Below are positions 11,939-22,727 of a stretch of 64,000 nt of DNA, in pieces. The stretch's first letter is position 1, and the number at the start of each line of letters is the position of its first letter. The notes beneath the pieces were generated by a model. That model did not search any database, was not told the DNA's origin, and worked only from the letters and a program-made list of their open reading frames with translations. Both the position numbers and the translations under genes were made by a program. Source of the DNA: Magicicada septendecula. Its lineage: Eukaryota; Arthropoda; Insecta; Hemiptera; Cicadidae. Where the stretch lies: positions 691,476,268 through 691,540,267 of the forward strand of contig CM068367.1 in NCBI GenBank assembly GCA_034769895.1, given 5' to 3'.

Positions 11939-12188
11939 TTCTTATTATTATTCGTAGGTTAGGAAAAGCACTGGAATTTGTTAAAAAAATCATGTATAGG
12001 CCTCCATACTATTAAAACGACATTTTGGTAATAAATAAATGAAAACCATACGCATTTATTTAATAAAAATTACTGTATTTATTTAATAAAAAGTATTTAG
12101 TGTACAGTATTTATTTATTTACTTTAAAAAATTGTTTGTATTTTAAAAAGTAGGAACTTACGTGTTAAATGAGTAATACTGTATTTTA

Positions 12189-13702
12189 TTAATTGGTCGT
12201 AAAATAATTTCGAATGTCTTTCTGAACTAAATTTGATGCAGATTCCTCATAAAAGTGTTCACATTTCTTGAGCGACTGGAAAATATCATCAGGCACATAT
12301 TCTTCCGATTGAAGACCTCGACGGATTGTTTCAAATGCTGCCATCATTTCTTTCTTAGAAGGTTTAGGAACTTCAATTTCTTCTGCCTCACTGTCTTCAC
12401 CTAAATCTTCAGTATCTTTTAATGAACTTAAAATGTTATCGTCCGTTGGATATTCTGCAACAATAACGTCTTCGTCGACGCTTAAAAATTCATCGAGTGA
12501 TATGTCTTGATCTATTGCGCCAGTTGACTGTAACTGGTTCCAACAATCCTCAAGTTGTGGCAGTGCAGTAACTTCTTCCACAACAGTATTTTGAGAGAAG
12601 CCAGCTTTTATAAAACAATTCTGTATTGTTGATTCTGCTACATAATTTTGCCACACCTTTGCTACCTCTGATATACACAGTCTGAGATTAATCGCATCAT
12701 CAATAGGTTTGTTGTTTTCCAATGCAAAAATGAGCCTCTTGAGGATCTGTTTTCGGTAAAGCATTTTGAGATTTTTTATTACTCCCTGGTCCATAGGTTG
12801 TAGTTTAGATGTGGTGTTTGGAGGGGAAAAAACCAGCTTCACGTTTGTTAACTTTTTTGCCACAAAAGGAGGGTGTGCCGGACAATTGTCAACAAAAAGA
12901 ACCACTTTTCTTTTTTGTCTTATCAGTTTTTTGTCAAAGTTTACTATCCATTTCTCAAAAATCTCACTCGTCATCTATGACTTTTTATTGTATTCGTAGT
13001 CGGTTTCTAAAGACTTCACTCCTTTAAAACATCTTGGTTGCTTGCTTTTTCCGATCACCAACAGTTTATTTTTTTCTTTTCCGGACATATTGGCACACAC
13101 GACAACAGTTATTCGTTCTTTACTATGTTTACCTCCGAAGCATTTATCGTCTTTAAAGGTTAGAGTCTTATTTGGTAAACATCTGAAAAAAAGTCCGGTT
13201 TCATCCATGTTAAAAACATTATCTGGTTCATACTCTTCTAAAATTAACCTTAAAGTTGTAGTTTTCCACTGGTTACAGTCTGCTTCAGATACACTTCCAC
13301 TTTCTCCCGAAATAACTTTTTCTTTAATGGTGTGACGTTTCTTAAATTTGTCCAACCATCCAGAACTTGCTTGAAACTCTTCGTGCCCCAACACTTTAGC
13401 ATACTCTACCGCCTTTTCCTTTATAAGCGGTCCTGAGACAGGCATGTTTTTGTCTCGCACCATTGTCACCCATTTAAGAACTGCTTCGTCCACGTCATCA
13501 TATTTGCAAGTTTTAGACCGTTTTCTACCTGCTCCTACATTTTCATGAGTTTTTAAAACAGATTCTCGATTCTTTATTATGGCTGACACTGTACTCGGCG
13601 GAATCAAAAACTTTATCGCAATGTCTTTTTTCGCATTCCACTATCCACATCTTTTAATAATGCCACCTTTTCTGCAACACTCAAAGATTTTCTTTTTGAC
13701 AT
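12189..13702 (-). pseudogene. pogo/Tigger transposase with one stop and one frameshift
   Basis: The frame starts at an ATG at 13702 with a CENP-B-type N-terminal helix-turn-helix (KRKSLSVAEKVALL). A second DNA-binding domain follows around residues 60-130 (KTCKYDDVDEAVLKWV, GWLDKFKKRH). The DDE core has FNMDETGLFFR, LFVDNCPAHPP and LQPMDQGVIKNL as the three catalytic regions; the total length of about 500 residues is normal for the family. Two lesions break it: a frame change in an A-run near 13625-13635, and a TAG at 12975-12977 in the middle of the core. It cuts and pastes the element at TA sites when intact. The acidic C-terminus (EDLGEDSEAEEIEV) is typical. So few lesions suggest a fairly young copy. 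Confidence 0.85.
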
Positions 13703-14377
13703 TACAGCATTTACGTTCTTGTGAACTCAAGAAAAAATAAAAAATAAACTCAAAACAAAAATAAAGACCGACTGAAACTGAGTTAACCTTACTCCTTAAT
13801 AACGTACAGTACTACCGAATGATGAGATACTGTAATGCGCGGGAACGATTGTTGTAGATTGAGGGAGTGAGGAACACGCACAGTGTCACGTGATCAACTG
13901 ACTAATCCAGACCGGTCTAACAGGTTTCATTTTTAGTCAATGTGGAATCAGATAATTTTCCCCTCATTTCTGAAGTTACAAAGTTCGATATATAGAAATT
14001 TTTTTCGATATATGGAAATTATTTTATATTGAAATTTCACGGGACTTAAAAAAAATTCGATAAATGGAGATTTTCGATATAAAGAAGTTCGATATACAGA
14101 GGTCCTACTGTATTTCATCCTGTATTTTTCAACATACTTTTAGAATATACATGTAGTAGATATCTGTAAAGACATTCTTATTTTTTATTATTACTACTAT
14201 TTTTAACTATACGACTATTATAATTCATAAATTTTAGGTTTACAAACATTACAATCAAACCTTCACATATACATATATACTTTACATGATTTTATATATC
14301 AGTCAAGAAAGTCTCATTTTTTAAAGTAATGTCTTAGTTAATTCAAGTTGTAAACAATGAACGTAAACTCAACATAC

Positions 14378-14511
14378 TTTTCATCCAAAGCAGACTGCTT
14401 TACAAGTAGCCCCTGACCTGGGGAAGGAAATGGACATGCATACAACTCCTGGATAAATGCAGAAAGCTTATTTTCTGGTTGGCCATGGCGAGACTCCAAC
14501 TCAGCAAGTAC
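14378..14511 (-). CDS. Internal exon of a DENN-domain protein gene (upstream of 11573-11722)
   Basis: The minus strand reads ..TATTTTAAG (acceptor) then 134 open bases then GTATGT (donor). The translation begins VLAELESRHGQPENK and contains YACPFPSPGQGLLVK, resembling the cDENN segment (VL.E.E.R.......F......PFPAPG....V) that precedes the LLLER motif in DENND2-type proteins. The exon ends with two bases of a codon, completed by the first base of the 11573-11722 exon, so the two splice in frame in the right domain order. Function by family: a DENN module activates Rab GTPases in membrane traffic. Upstream exons were not found within the window. Confidence 0.75.
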
Positions 14512-16023
14512 CTTAAAATAATGATTTTATATATTGCAATAAAACATGCAGTAAGAGTAATTTTAAATATGAGAAGACGCTGTAACACTTTATGACATTA
14601 CAGACATGTTTTAAATTGATTTTGTTCGAATTTTTGTAAAGAAGCTGTATGTTTTGAAATAAGATATGGGTAGTTATGTGTTACATGTCAAAATGCTCAT
14701 AAATTTATTCTCTGTTATGTCAAGAGCAAATTTTGTGCGCGAGTGTGCGTGTTTTCCTGAATAACTCCTACAATAATTAACATATCGGAATGAAACTTAG
14801 ACAGCATATGCATCATAAATAGCCCTACATTTTTCGTATGTCATAAACTCAAAACATATAATTTTTATTATGTATTTTTTAACTGAATTCACTTTTCTAT
14901 AGAAGTCTTGTCTGCAGAAAAGTCAAAAAACTTTTAGATAAAATCTATACAAGATTTTGCAGACTCTGGCATAGTCTTACAAAATGTTTAGCTATTAAGG
15001 TAAAAATCTATTACGTGTTCTAGATTTTAACCAATCAGGAACTCAATTTCCATTTGCGATAAGCTATAGTAAAGTAATTATCATCCAGTTCTCTTCTGTA
15101 ACTCATCCTTGTAACACATACTCTCTGTGCAAGTTTTTCGTGACAGTACACATTTTTCTATAAGGGTGACAAGAGTCCAAGATCTTAGCTACGAGAACCC
15201 GTATGCTAGATCAATGGGTTAATAGAATGCAGAACTAAGTTATTTGAATATCTAATAGTGCTAACTCACATTAGTCAAGATTTCCACTTAGGGACAGTTG
15301 TATTCATTGGGATACACCTGTATGAATGCGTGGACACATTAACATTACCAGAAGGTGTATGCTAAACACGTTAAATAATAATAAATTAAATATTAAATAA
15401 ATTAGTTAAATAATAACTAATTAACCCACTTTATCGAGCCTGAGATTTATAAATAAAAACCATATCGGGCAGACAAATGGCATGCGTGAGTGAATCGTGA
15501 GTGTCAGCGCATCAGCAAAGCCAGCGGTCAACTCTAACGTAGCAGCTTACAACCGTACAACAAGAATAAATTCTTCAACCAAGTAAAATAGACAGTTGTT
15601 CAAATAAACATTCATAAATAATTAAAGACAATATAATATATTTTAATAAATAATTTGTGTAGAGAGTTTACATACAAGATTTAAATTTTGTTTCAGTTTA
15701 ATAAATCCCAACCTCCAGATAAGAGACTCTGTTATATTAATTAGTTATTATTAGTTATAATACAAGTCTGCCTATGCATCAATTTGTTTCGTTGCAATAT
15801 ATATATACAATTTCATAATAGATTCACACACTGCCACTATGCAGTATACAAAGTAAGGAAAAAATATACCGTAATTAATATGTATCATAATGTAGTGTAT
15901 AGTGTAATGTAACGTGTGTACCAGTGACTCAACAACATATGCATGAATATGATCAAATAAATCTCGAAACATTGCATAAAACCTGCATTTTTATTAGACC
16001 AAAATGCGAAATCAACTTGAAAC
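14512..16023. other. AT-rich sequence without supported gene
   Basis: Probably intron of the DENN-domain gene. A stretch at about 15470-15560 is less AT-rich and could be an LTR remnant, but no partner copy, primer site or target duplication was seen. Confidence 0.45.
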
Positions 16024-16059
16024 TGTGTGCGCGCGCGCGTGTGTGTGTGTGTGTGTGTG
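16024..16059. repeat. (TG/CG)n microsatellite
   Basis: Alternating GC then GT dinucleotides. Confidence 0.95.
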
Positions 16060-16239
16060 ACGCTTTGTTACTTCTTATTTAATGGCATGAAAAACTCTTT
16101 CTAAGGGCTGGTAGTAAACAGTATTTTATAAATAAAATTCCTCTAATTAACACACATAAGAAACTAAAATAAACAAAAAATATTAATTAATAAACACACA
16201 AAGAAAAATCTTGGGATAAATAAAAGATGTAGAACAGTA

Positions 16240-16710
16240 CAGAAGACGCCACAATAATGAGCTGTACACACATGTTGAGAAAATCAGACATAATTAGACA
16301 AAGAAGAATTACTTTCTACGGACAAAGAATTAATCCTGAAAGACTAACAGACAAGGTTTTTAACTATTTCAAAAAGCTCAAAATGTTCAATACGTGACTC
16401 AAAGAAACAGAAAAAGACATAAAAGAAATCCAGATTACTCAAGGAAGACACTGAAGAATGCTTGCCACTCAAAAAGAAATTTTAAAATGCCCAAGGTTTT
16501 CAAGAAAACCCAAGAAGAGGACAGGTGCCATCTGGACTGACGAGAGGAGGGAGAGACACCGATCAAGAATGAAGGAGATATGGGAGAGGAGGAAGAGAGA
16601 GGAGAAGAAAGGGAGGAACCAGTTGAACCAAACGTAGTCCACAGTGGCTCATACGAAAACAAAACAAAGAATTCAAAAATCAAATAAGAACTGAATCCAC
16701 TTGACGACAT
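16240..16710 (+). pseudogene. C-terminal relic of a LINE reverse-transcriptase ORF
   Basis: The plus strand encodes RQRRITFYGQRINPERLTDK then a stretch with KETEKDIKEIQIT, ILKCPRFSRKPKKRTGAIW and TDERRERHRSRMKEIWERR. This order (R.R.TF.GH..R....RL...., W..E...DL.E..I, and a basic WT.ERK..HS.RMK..W tail) is familiar from the C-termini of arthropod LINE ORF2 copies. Stops and frame changes show it is dead. The reverse-transcriptase core is absent: a 5'-truncated copy. Clade not assigned. Confidence 0.55.
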
Positions 16711-17689
16711 TAATTACTAGTACAAGTGGACTTCTGTGTTACATTACACCATTTCTGTGTTACTAATATACACAACCAACACCCAAAATTAGTCTGACAG
16801 TGTGTAATTATATAAATTATATTTTTCACAGTAAATATTAATAAATATTTTTTTCACCGCGTTGACTGCACCAAGTTCTTAAATAACACTTTCAGAATGT
16901 TGTAGGGAAACTTTTGTATATAATACAATAATTTGTTTCTGTTAGTTTTGATTGCAAAATATTTCAAATATCCCATTATCTAATGATTTTTGTTGGTTAC
17001 GTTTTACATATTTACAATGAAGTGTGTTTTCCATGTTACCTTTTTAAGTGTTCTTACTGTATTTGTTTTAATAGTTTTAAATAATTATCTTTACCAAAAA
17101 TTTTAAGCAAAATATCAAAAATCAAAAACATGAACTTGTAAGCCAGTAAGTGATTAGGACTGCATTTTTGGTTATGTTTTGTGTATTTACTGTAGAGTGC
17201 TTATGTATGTTTGTTACCGTGCTTTTTCAAGTTCTTTTACTGTGTTTGTTTTAATATTTTTACGTAAATATGTCCAATAAATATTTGAATGAAGCATGAG
17301 AAAAAGAAAAACCATGTAATGAGTTTCAAGGACTATGTTTTTGGATATGTACAGTTCTAATAGGTATTGGAAAATTGTCGAAAATGTCAATAATTGTTGC
17401 AGTTTTTTTTTTAAAAAGCATTTGTGGAGTTAACTTTTTTTTTGTAATAGGTGTCAACTACAATGTGTGCACATTTAATATATTCTCCTGATGTTATCTT
17501 CAATCTCATCTATTTGACTTACTCCAACTATAAATAAAACTATAACTCTCAAGAACTTTTTAAGCGTACATAACAGTGAAATGTCTCTTGCTACTATAAA
17601 CTATAGCTGCCACTTGTAGGGTTAACATCAAGAGTAACTCTGAGTTCTTGTGAAACATCAACTTCCACTAACTATTACCTCCTGTTAAT
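16711..17689. other. AT-rich sequence without supported gene
   Basis: Two paralogous-looking stretches (about 16980-17100 and 17150-17290, both with GTTATGTTTT..TATTTAC) suggest an old local duplication. No frame or repeat family was recognised. Confidence 0.4.
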
Positions 17690-18564
17690 GCTTCTCTTCT
17701 TCTTCAGCACTACAGCCCAATGTGACCCCTGGCTTTGAACACCAATCTTCTCCAAAGTCTCCTATCCGTTTCCATGCCATTGTCACCCCTCACATCCATT
17801 CTTCTTAGGTCTTCTAGCACATCATCCAACCAACTTATCCTACATCAGCCCCTCTTTCTGCTTTTATAGACTTGCGTCCTTTTTCTTTGGCATATGCTGA
17901 TCATCCATACAAGCCAGCATTGAACAAGTTGTATTCCTACATTATCAAGTATTTCATAAGAGGTGGCCTAGCCATTGTATTCGTTGAGTCTTTATGAACC
18001 TTTCAATAGCTCACCTATTTCTTATTCTCCACTTGTCATCTTCTTCAACCATGCCAAAAAAGGTCTTACGATCTTTCTTTCAAACCTTCTGACTGTTATT
18101 TGTTCCTTTTTTGTCAATGTCCATGTCTCACCTCCATACGTAACAACTGGTCTGATAGGTGCCTTATATAATTTTACTTCTGTTCTGCAACTAATGAGTT
18201 TCCTTCTCAATAGACTGCTATTGGCATAATATGCCCCATTTCCTATTTGTATCCTGTCATGTATTGTTGTTATTATGGACCCTTCATTATCTATCACGTT
18301 TCCCAGGTATCTGAACTTATTAACTGCATCAAATGAATTACCCTCTATGCATAATTTATATAGATTCCTTCTCCTTTCTGATGCAGAAATCAGCATGTAT
18401 TTGGTTTTGCTGATATTTATATTGAGTCTCATTCCAGCAGACTTCTGATTCATCTCCTTGTATAACTCAACTAGTTGTCTTGATCTGGCAACTATCACAT
18501 CATCAGCATAAACCACATATTGGTTTGTCTTTAGTATTTTAGTATTTTTAGTATATTCCATCAT
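17690..18564 (-). pseudogene. LINE reverse-transcriptase fragment (3' half)
   Basis: Minus-strand translation from 18564 gives YVVYADDVIVARS, the YADD catalytic box of a reverse transcriptase. It is followed by NISKTKYMLIS, VNKFRYLGNVIDNEGS and LYKAPIRPVVTYGGETWTL, the standard order of the thumb and post-RT region of arthropod LINEs. After a stop near 18022 the tail continues in other frames with a recognisable W.DDV.EDL..M.V segment, ending in a GAAGAAGAGAAG-like simple repeat near 17690. Upstream RT and endonuclease are missing, so it is 5'-truncated. Clade not assigned. Confidence 0.75.
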
Positions 18565-18842
18565 TGATCTATGTCTTTAAGATTTATTTATACATATTTA
18601 TTCATACATAATAAATGTTACCAAGTTGTTTTTTCTTTTTTTTATCCCTAAACTTAGTTATCAAAAGTTTTAGGATAACAAATTTTCCATAATTTACAAC
18701 ACATAGTATTATTATTATTATTTTTTTTGTTTTAAATAATGTGTAGTAATATAAATTAACGACATATTATTAGTGGTATATAGTACTTTCGTTTTTAAGG
18801 GAGGAATATGGTTTTCAAGAAGCTCAACTTTTAAGATTTATT
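18565..18842. other. AT-rich sequence left of the Penelope-like element
   Basis: No gene. A purine tract AAGGGAGGAATA at about 18798-18809 followed by TGG could be a polypurine tract plus LTR start, but this is weak and unpaired. Confidence 0.3.
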
Positions 18843-18983
18843 AGTAAATTATTATAAATAAATCACCTTATATCCGTCGTGTGACTTCGTTACGTCGATT
18901 AAAATGACGCGTTTCGGAACATCTGTTCCATCATCAGATAAAATCGCTCTATTGAGGTCGTTAAACGTTAAAAACACATGTTA
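18843..18983 (-). repeat. Pseudo-LTR of the Penelope-like element (3' copy)
   Basis: Direct repeat of 21570-21710. It starts AGTAAATTATTATAAATAAA and ends AAACACATGTTA on the plus strand and contains the ribozyme at 18896-18946. Confidence 0.9.
18896..18946 (-). ncRNA. Hammerhead ribozyme (3' pseudo-LTR)
   Basis: On the minus strand: CTGATGA, then a GGAAC/GTTCC stem II, then GAAAC-GCGTC, which is the hammerhead core with a minimal stem III and cleavage expected after GTC. Stem I pairs CGATT (5') with AATCG (3') beyond an internal loop. The very short stem III fits the dimeric hammerheads reported for Penelope-like elements. Confidence 0.85.
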
Positions 18984-19006
18984 CACATAATTGTCCACTA
19001 CGTAAT

Positions 19007-21556
19007 TCACTTGCTTCTTAAATGGTGCGCACCACGACGAAGCCGATCGGACACTGAACTATTATCTGAGTGATTACGCCTAAGCAGGTTCAAAGCTGTA
19101 TCGTATAGCGGGTTGGATTTAAAATTTAAGTGGTCATTCAATATGAAGTCTCGGCTGTTTATGTTATTATATGCTTTGTATATTTCGAACTCCTCTATTG
19201 CGTCCATGTAACGGCCTTTGTTGCACACATGTAGGGGTATTAAATTAGATTTAAAATCAGTATAATTATGATTGTGTAAGATTAAGTGGCGGGCAAAGTT
19301 GGACTTGATATTATTTAACAAAGTGAGATTATTTAGGTGACGTTTTGGTGTGTGTTCCTTAAATCGTTTGAGGAAACCTCTCCCCGTTTGACCAATGTAA
19401 AAACTGTTGCAGTCGTTACATGATAATTTATATATGCCGGATTTCTTTTCTAAAGGTATGGGTTTTCTATGACGTAGTATTTTTAATAGACTATTGTTTG
19501 TTTTGAAGGTAGCAGTAATATTCAATTTATTAAATGTGGAGGTTAGAATCTTTGGCATTATATTTGTGTATGCGGTAGAAATAAAAGTTATTTTTGTATC
19601 CTTATCTATTGGGGGCTTGGATTTTCGAATTTTATGTTTCTTGATGAGATTATCAATCAACGTGTTTTGGTAACCATTAGCTAAAGCTATATGTTTAATG
19701 GTATTCACCTCCTCACGGTAATCATCATCACTGAGAGGTACTGCCAACAATCTGCGGATAAAGTAATTATAAGCTGCCAACTTTTGCGAAAATGGATGAT
19801 AAGAGTCAGCATGTATTGTCACATCAGTGATAGTCGATTTTCTATAAATATTAAATTTCAATTTATTTACGTGTTTAGTGACAGACAAATCTAAAAAATT
19901 CAATTTATTATCCACTTCAGTTTCCAACGTGAATTGAATGTTTTTATTAATATTATTCATATAATGTTTTAGGTTTTCGATCTGTCGTACAGTACCATTG
20001 AAAATTAGAAAGGTATCGTCTACATAACGTGCATAAAATATTATATCATTTTTGTATTTGTTATGTGAGAGCAAATGAGAGTTTTCATACAAATTCAAGT
20101 AAACGTCACCCAATAGACCAGAGAGAGGTGAACCCATGGCCAATCCATCGTCCTGAATGAAAAATTGGTTATTGAAAGCAAACTAATTTTGTTCTAAGAT
20201 AGTTTCAAGTAAACCAATTAACTCGTTTATCGTCTGTATATTTAATTTATTATTCTCTAATAAATTTTCTTTTAAGATATTTAGTGTTTCTTTTACTGGT
20301 ATGTTGGTATACAAATTTACTATATCAAACGATGCTAACTTATAATTTGGTAGTATATCAACATTTTTACATTTATCAATAAAATCCGTGTTGTTTGTGA
20401 CACTATGATTGTTCTTTAAATTTATGTTTTCTTTGATTACTTTGACGAGTTTTTTAGCTGTTTTGTATGCGGGCGCTGTGGTAAAATTAACGAGTGGTCT
20501 GACCGGTATGTCGTGTTAATGAATTTTGGGTAGGCCAGTGAGTTCGGGAGCTTTAGCATTAATAGGCTTCAGGAAGCGACGTGTGCATTCGCTAAACAAA
20601 TTTACGCAATTATTGATTTTGTTATTCAATGTCTTGACATACATATCAGTAGGATCAGATTTCAAGGTTCTAATATTATTGTTTGAAATAAAGTCGTTTA
20701 CTTTCGTTTTATACACGTCAAAGTCCATGACAACAAGAGTATTCCCCTTATCTGCCTTAGTAATTAGAGCATTATTATCAACTAATTTAGCTTTTATTTG
20801 TTTCAATAACTTAAACTCGTTGGAAAATCTTATATGTTTCTGTAAACCATGAGGTGAATGGTTGTCAAAATTATGGTGTTTTATGGTATTATTAAATTTA
20901 TTATTTATTAAAATACGTGCTTCAGTTTGTAGTTTTGGATCGGCAATTCTTTTTACTGCAGTTTCTGCATTGATAATTTCTTGTACGATTTGATGTTTAT
21001 TATTAAGAGGCAAGTTATACTTGATGCCTTTATTAAGGATGTTCATTTCGTCATCATTAAAAGCTATCGTAGTTAAATTAGACACACGAGGATAAAATGT
21101 GTGTTTACAAGTGATGTCGGTCTCATGGCGATGTTTACTCTTTAAATTATGAATTTTACGCGTCTGTTTAAAGTATGTATTGTGAGTAACGTCAGAGACG
21201 TATTTATGTACTGATTCCATAACATTATTTACGATGGCCGGATGAATATCGTTCAAAATATGTAAATGCAATTTATAAAGTCGTGTATTGAGTGTAGATT
21301 TCTTAATATACAAAGATTTGATTTCTTCCTTGATCCGAAAAATCTCAGCATGTTTTTTCGTTGCTTTAGCAGCCTTAGAGAGGGCTTTCACATTTATAAC
21401 TGCATATTTTGGTATTAAATGATTTTTTAAACAGATATTATTAAATTTAATGTGTAAGTTAGTTTTTAGTAACTGGATTTTAACGTTTTGATACTTATAT
21501 ACCACGCTTGCTTGACTAGCCTCCAATTTAAAATGCATATTAGTTCTGGTATCCAA
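19007..21556 (-). pseudogene. Penelope-like polyprotein (RT + GIY-YIG), broken
   Basis: The N-terminal part (from 21556, about 346 residues) has the Penelope N-terminal domain and ends at ELTGLPKIH, the start of RT motif 1/2, where a TAA (20516-20518) interrupts. The middle carries the RT finger and palm; it has a one-base loss near 20220 (giving a TAA in the old frame), a TAG at 20184-20186, and a one-base gain in an A/T-run near 20160-20165. The C-terminal part has GLAMGSPLSG, the catalytic FARYVDDTFLIF box, and a GIY-YIG nuclease (GIYKLSCNDCNSFYIGQTGR..RFKEH), ending near residue 720 overall. The endonuclease would nick the target and RT would copy RNA onto it. At least four lesions make this copy inactive although its pseudo-LTRs are almost identical. 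Confidence 0.9.
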
Positions 21557-21569
21557 GTCACGTATGAAC

Positions 21570-21710
21570 AGTAAATTATTATAAATAAATCACCTTATAT
21601 CCATCGTGTGACTTCGTTACGTCGATTAAAATGACGCGTTTCGGAACATCTGTTCCATCATCAGATAAAATCGCTCTATTGAGGTCGTTAAACGTTAAAA
21701 ACACATGTTA
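21570..21710 (-). repeat. Pseudo-LTR of the Penelope-like element (5' copy)
   Basis: Direct repeat of 18843-18983. It lies immediately upstream of the ORF's start on the minus strand. Confidence 0.9.
21623..21673 (-). ncRNA. Hammerhead ribozyme (5' pseudo-LTR)
   Basis: Same core as at 18896-18946: CTGATGA, GGAAC/GTTCC stem II, GAAACGCGTC, and a CGATT/AATCG distal stem I. With two copies in one transcript, self-cleavage would release unit-length RNA. Confidence 0.85.
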
Positions 21711-22286
21711 GTCTAAACACATATTTTGTTTTTCCACTGTACAATATGACGATCCGTGAGACCGCCATAACAGTGGTGTCAGAAGTGGGATAGAACCTTT
21801 AACAGTGGAAACAGAGGACACTTTGTAGAAGAGTTGTAATTAATCTGCAAACATGGATACCAGATAGACGATAAAAATTTCCAGGAGCTGCTGTTGCAGA
21901 CAGAGGAACGATGATGACAGGAGGCAGAAGAAGCAGAGAAACGACAGGATCAGAAACGCAGACAGGAAGTGGAAGAACGTAAGCATGAAACAGATGACAT
22001 CAAAGCCTTGATACAGGAACAAAAGCAGATGCAAGAACATACTACCGCAGAGTTGGGTCTCCTACGTGATGACTTGGGTGAATAACAAGGTGAGCTTAAT
22101 AACCAAATTACTAGAATATCTGACGTAGAAGAATCCTTGTCAAATAAAATATCTGAAATAGAGGAGAAGGTAGCAACTATAAAAGAGTCAATTGCAAACA
22201 TAAAAGAGCAAATTAAAAGTGAAGACGAGCAGTTAATGAAAATACAGCCATGCGTTTCAACACAAATTGCTGAACAGACTCTACCA
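21711..22286 (+). pseudogene. gag: LTR edge, primer site and gag relic of element H (5' part)
   Basis: An LTR end (..CCATAACAG) is followed by TGGTGTCAGAAGTGGGAT at 21774-21791, which has the form of a tRNA-Leu primer-binding site (from memory of the family). A gag-like frame then starts near 21853 and carries two adjacent TGA codons and a TAA. It encodes a charged coiled coil (EAEEAEKRQDQKRRQEVEER, then ISEIEEKVATIKESIANIKE). It is cut at 22287-22290 by insertion of element F; the frame continues at 60934. Confidence 0.7.
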
Positions 22287-22290
22287 ATAT

Positions 22291-22727
22291 TATAATATTT
22301 AATACCTTTACCTACTACTGTTTCTATCTGTCCGTACCTTTTATTTTAAAAGCCACACATTGTTGGCGTCACTTTATAATATTTAATGCTTTACCGGTGA
22401 TAATCGATTCTCTCTCGCGTTCTACTGTTTCTATAAGCCACACATCGTTGGCGTCAATCCTATAATACAAAAGATTTATGCGGTTTCTTTCATTTTGTTT
22501 GTTTATAATTTTCACTTTGACTTGTTGTTGAATTTATCACTCGGTTTCGTCAAATAACTTCTTTAACGATTTTTATTTTATTTAATTAATTGTTTAATTA
22601 GATTTTGATGTTCTTGTTTATTTATATTTGAGTAATTATTTGGTAAACAGTTTCGTAGACCTCTTGACGTTCGTTCACACTCCTGTTGAATTGTGTCGTC
22701 TGTGTATAGTTTAGACAAAGTTATTTT
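22291..22727 (-). repeat. Left LTR of element F, first segment
   Basis: It matches 57552-58019 of the right LTR, including the AGCCACACATTGTTGGCGTC and AGCCACACATCGTTGGCGTC motifs. The right copy has about 26 extra bases near 57905 and a few more near 57990. The match stops exactly where TGTGACG of element A begins. Confidence 0.88.

Larger units (their letters stand above)
11796..14110 (-). mobile_element. pogo/Tigger DNA transposon, nearly complete
   Basis: Ends are CAGTAGGACCTCC.. and ..GAGGTCCTACTG, an inverted repeat of about 23 bases with one mismatch, flanked on both sides by TA, the target duplication of the Tc1/mariner/pogo superfamily. Sub-terminal copies of TCGATATA..GAAATT recur near both ends. 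At the left end a 62-base block (11815-11876) is tandemly repeated (11877-11938). The internal region encodes a pogo-type transposase on the minus strand. Confidence 0.9.
11723..14377 (-). other. Intron of the DENN-domain gene, hosting a Tigger element
   Basis: It is bounded by GTATGT (donor, at 14372-14377 on the minus strand) and TATTCTAG (acceptor, ending at 11723). Most of its 2.65 kb is the pogo/Tigger transposon at 11796-14110, whose transposase is on the same strand as the host gene. Confidence 0.7.
18843..21710 (-). mobile_element. Penelope-like retroelement with pseudo-LTRs
   Basis: Two 141-base direct repeats (18843-18983 and 21570-21710) differ at about one position seen by eye (CCGTCG versus CCATCG) and bracket a minus-strand ORF with Penelope-type reverse transcriptase plus GIY-YIG endonuclease. 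Each repeat contains a hammerhead ribozyme on the minus strand, a documented property of Penelope-like elements. The high identity of the repeats suggests a recent copy. A target duplication was not identified. Confidence 0.92.

Noticed and set aside
15470-15720. Possible solo LTR
   Set aside because: Somewhat higher GC and AATAAA-like signals only; no duplication, no partner and no primer site.
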